From Hymenobacter jeongseonensis (lineage in GTDB: Bacteria; Bacteroidota; Bacteroidia; Cytophagales; Hymenobacteraceae), in NCBI RefSeq assembly GCF_015694725.1, contig NZ_JADQDQ010000005.1, positions 186,001 through 250,000 of the forward strand: 64,000 nt of DNA, written 5' to 3'. Under the pieces are notes generated by a model, which ran no database searches, was not told the DNA's origin, and was given only the letters and a program-made list of their open reading frames with translations. Below, piece after piece: positions 28,001-38,092 of this stretch. Position 1 is the first letter of the stretch. Each line of letters opens with the position of its first letter. The translations under genes and the position numbers were made by a program.

Positions 28001-28259
28001 CTTCCTGGAAGATGGCTCGTATGCCCGCCTGAAAAGCTTGACGCTGGGTTACACCCTGCCAACCACGCTGGCCACCCGCGCTCACATCCGCACGATTCGT
28101 GTGTATGCCCAGGCGCAGAACTTGGTGACATTGACCGATTACTCGGGCCTTGACCCAGAAGTGAACACCTTCAGCGGCACCAACACCTCGCTGGGCACAG
28201 ACTTCTTCACCTACCCACAAGCCCGCACCATCACTGGTGGCATTACGTTAGGCTTCTAA
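25029..28259 (+). CDS. SusC/RagA-family TonB-dependent receptor (pair 3)
   Basis: 1076 residues from ATG 25029 (MKKIILMSFVLMFTLLHG), a clear signal peptide ending at AMAQ; the frame is open from 24978 but the extra residues precede the signal peptide and cross the leader. Carboxypeptidase-like regulatory domain (SGRVTDQATGSGLPGVTVLL), TonB box TEVIVTGYG, plug (SIEVLKDAASAAIYGSRASNG) and a complete barrel ending RTITGGITLGF. Its SusD partner starts 21 bases later. Substrate unknown. Closest relative in the window is pair 2. Confidence 0.96.
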   Translation: MKKIILMSFVLMFTLLHGAMAQTRTVSGRVTDQATGSGLPGVTVLLKGTTNGVSSNADGAFSLSVPESGGTLVFSSVGMTTQERNIGTDSQFDIALVTDTKQLTEVIVTGYGAQQERRDVIGSIASVKSSDFKDQPIIGVDQALQGRAAGVQVTQASGTPGSGISVRVRGAASIGASNEPLYVVDGLPVITGNTSQLGAGNQGTNGLNDINPNDIESIEVLKDAASAAIYGSRASNGVVLITTKRGKAGKARVDVDYYTGSQSVWKRPEVITGSQQTQLFLDAAANRFPANANGNYPTTFGPANDRYVFRTNADLAAYIYGPGDVGAKDANGLRDYITPTGNPIRPLTQFQNPSTATNTDFVNEVLQSAPISNYGLTFSGGTDANRYRVGLNYFDQEGTIVGSGFTRGSARLTLDNKVSDKVRMGTSVGLTQSVNNRINNDNSIYGVLTTARLYSRDLPIYRPDGTYYKDGSLENPVAAAKEPIIKSVNNRLIGSQYAEFEFIKNLKYRATFGLDYTYARDDRFYSTLTNAGAAVRGEASLGTLQDLNYNHISAFNYAKTFAEDHNVSALLVGEYQRDSYSDSFLQATGFPSNSIRELSAGANKTIATSSSTGNALFGALAKVDYSFRGRYLLGASVRRDQSSRFGKDNQVGYFPAVSAGWRVIDEAFFKDQTVVSEMKLRGSYGETGNQPNGNFTSRGLIGPGANYLDQGGLAFTQLANPSLKWERTKQTNVGIDLGFLENRFYISADVYQRKTDDLLLPQRLPTDTGFPSYSANVGNIENKGVELALTTVNFRNEGTGFNWETNFNISFNRNKVTKLSDPAITGSAAGFASRLIVGQPLGAFYGYRVDRLFQTQEEINLLDAEAKVKSNSPTALYQTSLTRPGDIKFKDLNGDGRITAADQEIMGNAQPKFFGGITNTFRYMGFDLSAFVQYNVGNKIYNHSKAFTQGMSTTYSQDVDVLNRWTPTNTNTNIPRAVYADPNTNARTSDRFLEDGSYARLKSLTLGYTLPTTLATRAHIRTIRVYAQAQNLVTLTDYSGLDPEVNTFSGTNTSLGTDFFTYPQARTITGGITLGF

Positions 28260-28280
28260 TCTTTTTGATTTTCTATAACC

Positions 28281-29681
28281 ATGCAAATAATGAATTTTCG
28301 TCAGCTTGCTACTCGTTCGGCTCTGCTTTTGTGCCTGGGCCTGACAGTAGGAGCTTGTGATGACGCTATCAACGTGGAGCCGTCGAACAGCGTAAGCTCC
28401 GACACCGGTTTCACCACCAAAGAAGATGCCGCTGCTGGCTTGCTGGGTGCGTACGACGCCATCCAATCGGCCGAATACCTCGGGTTGGCCTTCCCAACCA
28501 TGGCTGATTTGATATCGGGTGATATCCGCCACTTGGGCACATTCGTGACCACCTACGGCGTAATCGGCCTGAATCAGACGCTGCCCGATAACATTCAGGT
28601 GGGCAATACATGGAACGCAATATACAGCGCCATCAGCCGGGCCAACTACTTGTTGCAGGAAAGCGAGAAGATTTCCGACCCTGCATTTCCAAAGTTGGCC
28701 ACCCAGGCTCAGGCCCGGGCCCTGCGTGCGTTAAGCTACATGAATCTGTTGGCCTTGTGGGGCGGTAAGCCCGAGGGCTACGGCTACAACGGCGGCCTTG
28801 GTGTGCCATTACGCCTGAGCCCAACTACTGCGATTGGCCCTGAAACCGCCGCCATACCACGTTCGTCGGAAGCCGAGGTAGCCACGGCTATCCGGGCTGA
28901 CCTGGACTTTGCCATTGCCAACCTGACTCCTGGCGCCGGCAACCGTGTTACCAAAAGCTCCGCGTTGGCTTTGCGTGCGCGGTTTGAATTGCGGATGCGC
29001 AACTATGCCGAGGCTCTTTCCTTTGCTAACCAAGTAACCCCGCTCGCCAACTTTGCAACGTCCGCTCCAACGGGCGCCACTGCTCCCGACGCGCTCTGGC
29101 AGTTGTTTTATTCCAACACCGACCAAAGCCAGTACGCTTTCTACTGGTATCCAGCCCCCGGTGGACGTAACGAGTTTGACCCAGGCACCAGCATCGCCGC
29201 AGCCCACCCCGCTGGTGACCTGCGTCTGCCCATCAACGTGGTTTCGGCTCCTACTACGATAACTGTTGCCGGCGCTCCGTTTGCGTTGTCGGCCGGTACC
29301 ACGCAGAAGTACTACCGCACCAGCTCACGTGACGACCGTTTCAACGTGGTTCGTTACGCCGAAGTGGTGTTGACCATTGCCGAAGCAGCTGCTCAAACGG
29401 GTGATTTGGCTACTGCCACCAACAACCTCAACATCATCCGGACCCGGGCTGGCCTCGCGCCTACCACAGCGGTTACTCCCGACGAACTCGTTGCTGACAT
29501 CTTGTTGCAGCGCCGCTTGGAGTTTGCGTACGAAGGCATGTATTGGTTTGACCTGCGTCGTACCAACATGGTACAGACGGCTCTGCCCACTTACACGCAG
29601 CCCTTCCGGAACCTGTTCCCGATTCCGCTCCGCGAAGTGCAGCTGACCAATAACCTGATTGCTCAAAACGAAGGTTACTAG
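28281..29681 (+). CDS. SusD/RagB-family outer-membrane lipoprotein (pair 3)
   Basis: 466 residues from ATG 28281 (an alternative ATG at 28290 removes three residues). Lipoprotein signal with Cys26 in LTVGAC. Shorter than the other two SusD proteins. SusD hallmarks include ALRALSYMNLLALWGGKPEGYG, RYAEVVLTIAEAAAQTG, and LLQRRLEFAYEGMYWFDLRR followed by the C-terminal PIPLREVQLTNNLIAQNEGY. It is the lid protein for the receptor encoded immediately upstream. A terminator follows about 20 bases after the stop. Confidence 0.95.
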   Translation: MQIMNFRQLATRSALLLCLGLTVGACDDAINVEPSNSVSSDTGFTTKEDAAAGLLGAYDAIQSAEYLGLAFPTMADLISGDIRHLGTFVTTYGVIGLNQTLPDNIQVGNTWNAIYSAISRANYLLQESEKISDPAFPKLATQAQARALRALSYMNLLALWGGKPEGYGYNGGLGVPLRLSPTTAIGPETAAIPRSSEAEVATAIRADLDFAIANLTPGAGNRVTKSSALALRARFELRMRNYAEALSFANQVTPLANFATSAPTGATAPDALWQLFYSNTDQSQYAFYWYPAPGGRNEFDPGTSIAAAHPAGDLRLPINVVSAPTTITVAGAPFALSAGTTQKYYRTSSRDDRFNVVRYAEVVLTIAEAAAQTGDLATATNNLNIIRTRAGLAPTTAVTPDELVADILLQRRLEFAYEGMYWFDLRRTNMVQTALPTYTQPFRNLFPIPLREVQLTNNLIAQNEGY

Positions 29682-29698
29682 TAGTTGCTCCTGAGCAT

Positions 29699-29734
29699 AA
29701 AAAAAGCCCCGGCCAATTGGCTGGGGCTTTTTTT
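29699..29734. terminator. Bidirectional terminator between SusCD pair 3 and hslU
   Basis: 16-bp stem with one G-T pair, four-base loop, A-run on the left and T-run on the right. It serves the convergent genes on both sides. Confidence 0.88.
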
Positions 29735-29757
29735 ATGTAGCTGCTAAATCGAAAAAA

Positions 29758-31164
<1,407 letters not shown>

Positions 31165-31194
31165 GGGATGAGTACGGATTTTCGGAATAAAAGG

Positions 31195-31298
31195 AACGTC
31201 ATGCTGAGCTTGCCAAAGCATCTCTACCACGCCACCAAACCCGTTCGGCTGGATTACTTGTTGCGGTAGAGATGCTTTGGCAAGCTCAGCATGACGTT
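31195..31298. repeat. Inverted REP-like pair, family A (copy 1)
   Basis: Arms 31195-31228 and 31265-31298 are perfect 34-bp inverted copies around a 36-base spacer. The arm contains a small hairpin of its own (ATGCT...AGCAT). It lies between hslU and porQ. Confidence 0.9.
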
Positions 31299-31320
31299 TT
31301 ATTTGTCAACCAAGCAGTAG

Positions 31321-32382
31321 TTATTCCTTCTTCTTGAACAGCGAATCCAGGTTGCGCGACAGCGTGAAGTACTCGCTGGAGCCAGCGGCTTGCAGCACGG
31401 CGTGCGTGTAATCTAGCTGAAAGCTGCTGATGCGCAGCATGCCTCCAAAGCTGAGGCCGGCGCTGCCGCTGGTGTTTTCGAGGCGCAGCTCGCGGCGCTG
31501 GAGGTGGTTGTAGCCCACGCGCAGCTGTAGGTTTTTGCTCAGCACCAAGGCGGCGCTGGCCGTGAAGTGACGGGCCAGGTTATCACCAAAGCTTTTCTTG
31601 GGCTTTTGCTCTACGTTGTTGCCGTCCAATTGGCCGCGCTGGTTGGGGTCGAGGTACTGAATGTCCCACTGCTGGAGGTGGTGCGCGGTGAGGGAGAGGC
31701 GCAGGGGCATGTGCTCGGGCTTGATGGTGGCACCCAGTTGCACATCGAGCGGCAGGGGCCCGCGGTCGGTGCCGGGATAGGGCGCAAACTGGAACCCCAG
31801 GTTTTTGGCCGCCAAGCCCACCGTAAAGTCCTGCGTGGCGTGCTTGAAAACGACGCCCACATCGCCCACACCCGCCATCGAGCGGTTGCCGGCAATGCTG
31901 GAAACTGCCAGCTTGGTGGTGGCCCCAAACGTAAACTTGCCCTTGGTATACGAGTCCGACACGCCCACGGTGTACTCGTTCACCCCGAAGGTGCCAAGGC
32001 TGTTGCCGGCCGCGTCGTAGCTCTCCAGGCTGCCGTAGTTGAGGTAGGTGATGCCGATGCCAAAACGGCCGTACTTCTCCGTGTTGAACACATAAGCGCC
32101 GGTGCTTTGCTTGATATCGGCCACGTAGGCCACATAGCTCAGGGCCAGGCGCCCGTCCATCTCCGAGTTAAGCAAGGCCGGGTTGGCAAACAGCATGCTC
32201 GGGTCCTCGTTGCGATTCGACACGTTGGTGCCACCCAGGGCCGCTTGTTGCGCGCCCACTGGCAGGTCCAGAAACGGAAACACCGTGCGGCCACCTAGTT
32301 GCTGCGCCGAGGCGGGCCGCAGCCCGAGAGCACCCACCAGGAGGCAAAAACCGGCCAGCCGGTATGCGGAAACGTGCTTCAT
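31321..32382 (-). CDS. porQ: Type IX secretion system protein PorQ
   Basis: 353 residues from ATG 32382, which begins a signal peptide (MKHVSAYRLAGFCLLVGALG, cleavage near ASAQ). The mature start LGGRTVFPFLDLPVGAQQAALGG and the following NPALLNSEMDGRLALSYVAY match the PorQ/PorV-like outer-membrane beta-barrel pattern. PorQ anchors the PorZ attachment component of the type IX secretion system at the cell surface. The open frame extends upstream to 32661, but that part crosses repeat DNA and has no signal-like sequence. The C-terminal half (DYTHAVLQAAGSSEYFTLS) also fits. porZ and porU are not in the window. Confidence 0.82.
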   Translation of the reverse strand: MKHVSAYRLAGFCLLVGALGLRPASAQQLGGRTVFPFLDLPVGAQQAALGGTNVSNRNEDPSMLFANPALLNSEMDGRLALSYVAYVADIKQSTGAYVFNTEKYGRFGIGITYLNYGSLESYDAAGNSLGTFGVNEYTVGVSDSYTKGKFTFGATTKLAVSSIAGNRSMAGVGDVGVVFKHATQDFTVGLAAKNLGFQFAPYPGTDRGPLPLDVQLGATIKPEHMPLRLSLTAHHLQQWDIQYLDPNQRGQLDGNNVEQKPKKSFGDNLARHFTASAALVLSKNLQLRVGYNHLQRRELRLENTSGSAGLSFGGMLRISSFQLDYTHAVLQAAGSSEYFTLSRNLDSLFKKKE

Positions 32383-32463
32383 GTAGCTAAGATAAGCGGC
32401 AACCAAGCCTTGTGAAGGCGCTAAACGGCGGCCAAGCAGCCGAAAGTACCCGCGAGCGGGAAA

Positions 32464-32658
32464 AATGCTGCTCCAAACGGCAAATTTGCTCCTTAGAGCA
32501 GCATTATTGCCGTTCGGAACAGGAACACTGCCCCTCCGAACAACAAATTTGCCGTTCGGAGCAGCATTCTTTAGCTCCGAGCTAGATTCAACCCCATGAT
32601 GCTGCTGAAATGCCGTACAGAGCAAGAAACAGAGTAGCTCTGCACGGCATTTCAGTAG
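32464..32658. repeat. Nested inverted repeats, family E
   Basis: Two elements lie side by side between porQ and lon. First, 32464-32488 and 32544-32568 are 25-bp inverted copies with one mismatch; the left arm also pairs internally with 32496-32505. Second, 32602-32622 and 32637-32658 are about 22-bp inverted copies with two mismatches, ending just before the lon stop codon. The words GCTGCTC and TTGCCGTTCGGA recur several times. No T-tract follows, so these are not standard terminators. Confidence 0.75.
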
Positions 32659-32660
32659 CA

Positions 32661-35132
32661 CTATTGCACCTCTACGCTGGGGCCCACAGCGGGCACGGGT
32701 TCATCGCGCACGGGCAGCTTCTGCGGGTGGGGCACCAGCTCGTCGAGCAGCGCCACGCGCAGCACGTCGTCCACGCGGTCGGCGTAATGGATGGTAAGGC
32801 CCTTGAGGTAGTCTTCCTGAATTTCCTCAATGTCCTTGCGGTTTTTGGGGCACAGAATGATGTCCTTCATGCCGGCGCGGCGGGCGGCCAGCAGCTTCTC
32901 CTTAATGCCGCCCACGGGCAGCACCTTGCCGCGTAAGGTGATTTCGCCGGTCATAGCCAGCCGCGGGCGAATGCGGCGCTGCGTGAAGGCCGAGGCCATG
33001 CTGGTGAAAATGGCGATGCCTGCGCTGGGCCCGTCCTTAGGCACGGCGCCCTCGGGAAAGTGAATGTGCAAGTCGTATTGCTCAAACAAGCGGTAGTCGA
33101 TGCCAATTTCATCGGCCCGCGAGCGCAAGTAGGACAAGGCCGTAATGGCCGATTCCTTCATCACATCGCCCAATTGGCCGGAGAGCGTGAGCTTGCCGCG
33201 CCCACGGCTCAGCAGGCTTTCTACAAAGAGAATGTCGCCGCCCACGCTGGTCCAGGCCAGGCCCGTTACCACACCGGCCGTATCGTTGTCCTGGTACTGG
33301 TCGCGGTCGAAGATGGCCGCGCCGAGAATTTTGCGGATTTCGGCCGGCTCCATCACGGCGGGAAGAGGCTCCTTGCCGGCCTTGCGGCGGGCCAGGTTGC
33401 GCGTCACGGCCGCGAGCTTGCGTTCCAGGCCACGCACGCCCGACTCCCGGGTGTAGTCGTCGGCCACGCGGTGCAGGGCAGCGTCGGTTATTTTCACCTC
33501 GGCTTCGCCCAGGCCGTGGTCTTTCAGCTGCTTGGGCCAGAGGTGCTTGCGGGCAATCTGCACCTTCTCTTCCTGGGTGTAGCCGGTGAGGTCGATGATT
33601 TCCATCCGGTCGCGCAGGGCGGGCTGAATGGTGTCCAGCGAGTTGGCCGTGGCAATGAATAAGACCTTGCTCAGGTCGTATTCCACCTCCAGGTAGTTGT
33701 CGGTGAAGGTGGCGTTTTGCTCCGGGTCCAGCACTTCCAGCAAGGCCGAACTGGGGTCGCCGCGGAAGTCACTGCTCACCTTGTCAATCTCATCAAGAAT
33801 AATGACCGGGTTAGAACTGCCCGACTTCTTAATCTGGGCAATGATGCGGCCGGGCATGGCACCCACGTAGGTTTTGCGGTGTCCGCGAATTTCGGCTTCG
33901 TCGCGCACGCCGCCCAGGCTCATGCGGATGTACTTGCGGCCCATGGCCGCCGCAATGCTGCGGCCGAGGCTGGTTTTGCCTACGCCGGGAGGGCCGTACA
34001 GGCACAAAATCGGCGCCTTCAAATCCTGCTTCAGCTTGAGCACGGCGATGTACTCCAAAATCCGCTCCTTCACTTTCTCCAGACCGAAATGGTCGGCGTC
34101 GAGGATTTTCTTGGTTTGCTTGAGGTTGAATTTGTCTTTCGTGTACTCGCCCCAGGGCAGGTCCAGCAAAAACTCCACGTAGTTCATGCTCACCGAATAA
34201 TCGGGGGCCATGGGGTTGGTGCGGGCCAGCTTCTCCATCTCCTTTTTGAAGTGGAGCGCCACGCTTTCGGGCCATTTTTTGGTTTCGGCGCGGGCACGCA
34301 GGCGATGCACGTCCTCGTCAGGACCTTCCTGGCCCAACTCGTCCTGCAGGGTTTTGAGTTGCTGGCGCAGAAAGTACTCGCGCTGCTGGGCATCGATACC
34401 GGTGTGCGTTTTGGAGCGGATGTCCTGCTTGATTTCCAGCAGCTCGGCCTGGCTCAGCAGCGCTTCAAGGAGCTGGCGGGCCTGCTGCTCGGGGTCGGCC
34501 AGTTCCAGCAGCTTCTGCTTGGCGGGCAGGTCGAGCTGCACGTTTGAGGACAGAAAATGGGTAAGAAAGGCCGGCGACTGGATACCATCGAGCATGGCCC
34601 GGGCTTCCATGGGAATTTCGGGGGTCAGCTCCAGCACCTTGGTGGCGGCTTCGCGCAGGGCCTGCAGCAAACCGAATTCGCCGGGAATGTCGGGGTTCAG
34701 GGCCACTTCGGCGAAGTAACTCACCCGGGCGGTGAGCAGGGGCGTAAAGCTCAGCTGCTCTTCAATGGTGAAGCGCACCTGCCCTTGCAGAATGATGGTT
34801 ACCTGGCCATCGGGCTGTTCCAGCAGTTTCAGAATGCGGGCCAGGGTGCCCACGGGGTGCAGTTCCTCGGTGGTGGGTTCGTCGGCATCGGGGCTGCGCT
34901 GGGCCACCACGCCCAGCAGCTTGTCGGCAGCATAGGCCTTGCGCACCAGCTTGATGCTCTTTTTGCGGGTGACGGTGACCGGCAGCACCACGCCCGGAAA
35001 TAGGACGGTATTGCGTACGGGCAGTAGCAGCAGCGTGGGCGGCGCGTCGTCGCTGCGGAGCAGATGGTCGGGGTCGGCGGCCATAATGGCGATGGCTTCG
35101 GGTTGAGAGTTGGAGTCGCTGAACACCCGCAT
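32661..35132 (-). CDS. lon: ATP-dependent Lon protease
   Basis: 823 residues from ATG 35132 ([10 protein letters not shown]); an in-frame ATG at 35171 would add 13 residues and remains possible. N-domain [22 protein letters not shown]+ module with Walker [10 protein letters not shown] and Walker [11 protein letters not shown]-terminal serine protease domain with the Ser703/Lys746 dyad (KDGPSAG and GGIKEKLL). All catalytic residues are present. Lon degrades misfolded and regulatory proteins in the cytoplasm. It lies between two type IX secretion genes, but no functional link is implied. The 273-base upstream gap is shared with the divergent porE-like gene. Confidence 0.96.
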   Translation of the reverse strand: MRVFSDSNSQPEAIAIMAADPDHLLRSDDAPPTLLLLPVRNTVLFPGVVLPVTVTRKKSIKLVRKAYAADKLLGVVAQRSPDADEPTTEELHPVGTLARILKLLEQPDGQVTIILQGQVRFTIEEQLSFTPLLTARVSYFAEVALNPDIPGEFGLLQALREAATKVLELTPEIPMEARAMLDGIQSPAFLTHFLSSNVQLDLPAKQKLLELADPEQQARQLLEALLSQAELLEIKQDIRSKTHTGIDAQQREYFLRQQLKTLQDELGQEGPDEDVHRLRARAETKKWPESVALHFKKEMEKLARTNPMAPDYSVSMNYVEFLLDLPWGEYTKDKFNLKQTKKILDADHFGLEKVKERILEYIAVLKLKQDLKAPILCLYGPPGVGKTSLGRSIAAAMGRKYIRMSLGGVRDEAEIRGHRKTYVGAMPGRIIAQIKKSGSSNPVIILDEIDKVSSDFRGDPSSALLEVLDPEQNATFTDNYLEVEYDLSKVLFIATANSLDTIQPALRDRMEIIDLTGYTQEEKVQIARKHLWPKQLKDHGLGEAEVKITDAALHRVADDYTRESGVRGLERKLAAVTRNLARRKAGKEPLPAVMEPAEIRKILGAAIFDRDQYQDNDTAGVVTGLAWTSVGGDILFVESLLSRGRGKLTLSGQLGDVMKESAITALSYLRSRADEIGIDYRLFEQYDLHIHFPEGAVPKDGPSAGIAIFTSMASAFTQRRIRPRLAMTGEITLRGKVLPVGGIKEKLLAARRAGMKDIILCPKNRKDIEEIQEDYLKGLTIHYADRVDDVLRVALLDELVPHPQKLPVRDEPVPAVGPSVEVQ

Positions 35133-35364
35133 GGGAGTTGAAACGGAGGATTTAAGTGTTGCCAAACGCATGGACGAGGATAAAGCCAAAAACAAGGCGG
35201 GCAAGTGCCACATTGGCAGCCCACAGCTCCGGGAAAGGACAAGTACAAGGTACAGCTTCCCGACGCGTTTTCGCTTCAAGGGCCGTGCCAGCGGAGCCAG
35301 TCCGCCAAAGCGGCGCACTAGCGAGCCCGGGCCGAATCACCGTTGGTTCATAAATCCCTAATTT

Positions 35365-35394
35365 TTTGGCAACTTGCGCATCTTTCTATTTTTA
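35365..35394 (+). promoter_or_regulatory. Promoter of the PorE-like gene
   Basis: TTTG at 35365-35368, 18-base spacer, TATTTTTA at 35387-35394 (seven of eight of TAnnTTTG). The start would be only a few bases before the ATG at 35406. Confidence 0.5.
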
Positions 35395-35405
35395 GTACTC
35401 TACTA

Positions 35406-37550
35406 ATGTCCCTTTTATTGCGCTGGTGCCAATTTATTTTCCTGGTTCTGCTGGGAATGGCCGCCGCGCCGCGCGCGCACGCCCAACGCCGGCCGGCGAA
35501 AAGCATCCCCGCCGCCGCCTCTCCCTCGGCCGATACCACCAGCGGTGGCGCCTCGGCCGCGCCCGCCCGAAAAGCTAGCAACCCCACCCCCGCGGCCAAG
35601 AACTCCACGCCGCCGACCATTGCTCCAGGGACGTACCGCGTGCGGGCCCTCAACAGCCGCCTGAGCCGCAAATTGCGCCTCAGACCCGACGGAACGCCCG
35701 ATTTTGTCAACATCAACCGCTATTCTTTTTACGAGAATAAGAAAGCTCTTCGGGAAATTTCCCGGGCCGAGCGCCGCCGCCAGTTCCACCAGGCCCGGCT
35801 TCTGCTGGAAGACTACGTGGCGCACTTTGGCCCCGTCAACTTTGCCCGCAACACCGACATGCTCTGGCGCCTGGGACAGCTGCTGGAGCGCGACAGTCAG
35901 CAGGTGAAAGCCAAAGCCTATTACCGCCTTGCGCTCAAGCATCACCGCACCGATATCAAAAAGGTGCAGTTGTACTATGACTCGCTGGAACAGAAAAACC
36001 AGGACCTATACGTGCCCCTCAAAACGTACTACGACCTGGTGGAGTACCGCAAAAATCTCAACACCTTTCACCCGCCTCGCGGCGTGTACACCACCATGGG
36101 CGACGCCGTGAATACCACCTCGCCCGACTACGGCCCGGCCATAAGTGGCAACGATTCGCTCATCCTATTCAGCAGCAAGCGCAAGCGCCGCGGCCTGACC
36201 GGCGTGCGCGACGAGGACTTGTATTTCTCCCGCCGCGAAGGCGTGAGCTGGAGCGATGCCGAGCCCATGCCCAAGCCCATCAACTCGCCCAACAACGAAG
36301 GTTCGGCCTGCCTGAGCAAGGACGGCCGCACCATTTTTTTTGCCCGCTGCGAGTGCGCTACCTGCCACGGCAACTGCGACTTGTTTACGGCCACCAAGGG
36401 CAAAGACGGCAAGTGGGGCACCCCCAAAAGCCTGGGCAATGCCGTGAATTCGCCGGCCTGGGATTCGCAGCCCACGCTGTCGCAGAACGAGGACACACTG
36501 TACTTTGCCTCCGACCGGCTGGGCGGGTTCGGTTTGTCCGACATCTACTTCACCCACAAGCTGAAAAATGGGCAGTGGAGCCCCGCCGAAAACGCGGGCC
36601 CGGTGGTGAACACCCGGGAAAGCGAGGTCAGCCCGTTCTACCATCCGCTGTACCACGTGCTGTACTTCAGCTCGCGCGGGCAACTGCTGAACTTTGGCGA
36701 TTTCGATATTTATAAGACGTACAAGGTGAGCGGCCGCTGGCAGGAACCGCGCAACATCGGGCCGCTGGTGAACGGCAAGGGCTCGGAATACTACTTCACG
36801 ATTGACGCCCAAAGTAAAAACCTCTACTATGCGCGGTCCGAGGCGGCGGATTTGAACAACCTCGACCTCTACTCCTTCCCGCTGCCCATGGAGGCGCAGC
36901 CCCTGGCCACGACCCACGTCGAGGGCACGCTACTCGATTCGGTGTCCAGCAAGCCGCTTAAGGGCATTGTCAGCATCATGGATTTGGATAATGGCATCGA
37001 AGTGGCCAGCAAGTTTATCCGGCCCGATGGCACGTTCGATTTTGAGTTGATGGAAGGCTCCCGCTACGCCATGCTCATCCAGAGCACCGATTTTTTCAGC
37101 GTCGAAAAGCAGTTTGAGCTAAAGGGTGACACGGTGATGACCTTGCTCACGAACAGCATCGACTACAAGCTGCCGCTGATTTTTAAGAACATCGAGTTTG
37201 AGCAAGGCAAGTACACCATCCTGCCAACCATGCACACCACGCTCGACCGCATTGCCATTTTTCTGGTCGACCACCCCACGTTCCGCCTCAACATTGGCGG
37301 CCATACCGACACCAGCGGCGACCCCGACGTGAACGAGCGGCTCTCGCAGGACCGCGCCGAGGAAATCCGCAAGTACATCGAGCGCAAGGGCAAGCTCAAG
37401 CCCAACCGCATCGAGAGCCTCGGCTACGGCTCCTCCCGTCCCCTGAAAGATGAGCTAACCGACGCCGACGCCAAGGTGAACCGCCGGGTCGAGTTTCGTC
37501 TCATCAAGCCCGACGACGAGAAGCCCGCCGACGGCGGCGACTGGAAGTAG
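35406..37550 (+). CDS. porE: PorE-like OmpA-family protein (TPR, beta-propeller, CRD, OmpA_C)
   Basis: 714 residues from ATG 35406 (MSLLLRWCQF), with a signal peptide ending at AHAQ. Order: proline/alanine/serine-rich linker (27-75), TPR-like helices (about 110-215), PD40/WD40-type propeller (about 235-500, repeats such as TLYFASDRLGGFGLSDIYF), a carboxypeptidase-regulatory-like domain (about 505-580), and an OmpA_C peptidoglycan-binding domain (about 600-712) with GHTDTSGD and the later RAEEIRKYI Asp/Arg pair. This domain order is that of PorE, the type IX secretion component that binds peptidoglycan. Many Bacteroidota carry several proteins of this layout, so the specific name is tentative. 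A conserved cluster CECATCHGNC sits within the propeller. Confidence 0.75.
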   Translation: MSLLLRWCQFIFLVLLGMAAAPRAHAQRRPAKSIPAAASPSADTTSGGASAAPARKASNPTPAAKNSTPPTIAPGTYRVRALNSRLSRKLRLRPDGTPDFVNINRYSFYENKKALREISRAERRRQFHQARLLLEDYVAHFGPVNFARNTDMLWRLGQLLERDSQQVKAKAYYRLALKHHRTDIKKVQLYYDSLEQKNQDLYVPLKTYYDLVEYRKNLNTFHPPRGVYTTMGDAVNTTSPDYGPAISGNDSLILFSSKRKRRGLTGVRDEDLYFSRREGVSWSDAEPMPKPINSPNNEGSACLSKDGRTIFFARCECATCHGNCDLFTATKGKDGKWGTPKSLGNAVNSPAWDSQPTLSQNEDTLYFASDRLGGFGLSDIYFTHKLKNGQWSPAENAGPVVNTRESEVSPFYHPLYHVLYFSSRGQLLNFGDFDIYKTYKVSGRWQEPRNIGPLVNGKGSEYYFTIDAQSKNLYYARSEAADLNNLDLYSFPLPMEAQPLATTHVEGTLLDSVSSKPLKGIVSIMDLDNGIEVASKFIRPDGTFDFELMEGSRYAMLIQSTDFFSVEKQFELKGDTVMTLLTNSIDYKLPLIFKNIEFEQGKYTILPTMHTTLDRIAIFLVDHPTFRLNIGGHTDTSGDPDVNERLSQDRAEEIRKYIERKGKLKPNRIESLGYGSSRPLKDELTDADAKVNRRVEFRLIKPDDEKPADGGDWK

Positions 37551-37565
37551 GGCGCCGCTTCGCTC

Positions 37566-38012
37566 CTACTCCACGGCCGTCACCCGCACCGGCTTGCCGT
37601 TGAATACCGCTTCCTCGCCGGCTCGCATTCCTTTCAGCGCCACCGCCACCGGCGCCGCGGCCGATACGGCAAAAACGTCTGCGCCATTCACTGCCAGTTT
37701 GCCGGCGCTGATGCTGATGTAGAACTGCCCCATGCTGGTGTGCACCAGCGCGCCGGGCCGCACGGTGTCGCAAGCAGCCTCGGGGTTGATGCGGGCCAGC
37801 TCAGCTTGCAATTGCTGGGCCTGCTGCATGTGAGCGGCGTTGCGGTCGCGCTCGGCGTTGGCCATTTCGCGGCCGGTTTCATACTTATCGCCGGCGCTGC
37901 TCTTGGTTTCGGAGCTAGAGGATTCCTGCGCGGCCTGCATGGCGGTGCGGGCGGCTTCGATGCGCTCTTGGATGAATGCTAGGCAGGCGGCGTGAAGAAC
38001 GGGTTTGGTCAT
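37566..38012 (-). CDS. GreA/GreB-like small protein
   Basis: 148 residues. The N-terminal half is a helical hairpin with SSSSETKSSAGDKYETGREM at its centre, and the C-terminal half is a small beta domain (PGALVHTSMGQFYIS...VTAVE). This is the pattern of Bacteroidota proteins related to the GreA/GreB transcript-cleavage factors. They are often mislabelled 3-oxoacyl-ACP synthase in databases. The acidic tip residues expected for transcript cleavage are only partly evident (E, D, E in the ETKSSAGDKYE segment), so RNA polymerase binding is inferred. It is convergent with the porE-like gene, 15 bases apart. Confidence 0.7.
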   Translation of the reverse strand: MTKPVLHAACLAFIQERIEAARTAMQAAQESSSSETKSSAGDKYETGREMANAERDRNAAHMQQAQQLQAELARINPEAACDTVRPGALVHTSMGQFYISISAGKLAVNGADVFAVSAAAPVAVALKGMRAGEEAVFNGKPVRVTAVE

Positions 38013-38092
38013 TTTTTATTTGTCAGTTAGAAACCAGGCAGCAGCTATCAAAAGAATCTATTCCTAGTTATCCAGTGCTAGAGTCGGCGCTT

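Noticed and set aside
32383..32661. N-terminal extension of porQ
   Set aside because: The open frame runs through nested inverted repeats, and the signal peptide starts at the later Met at 32382.
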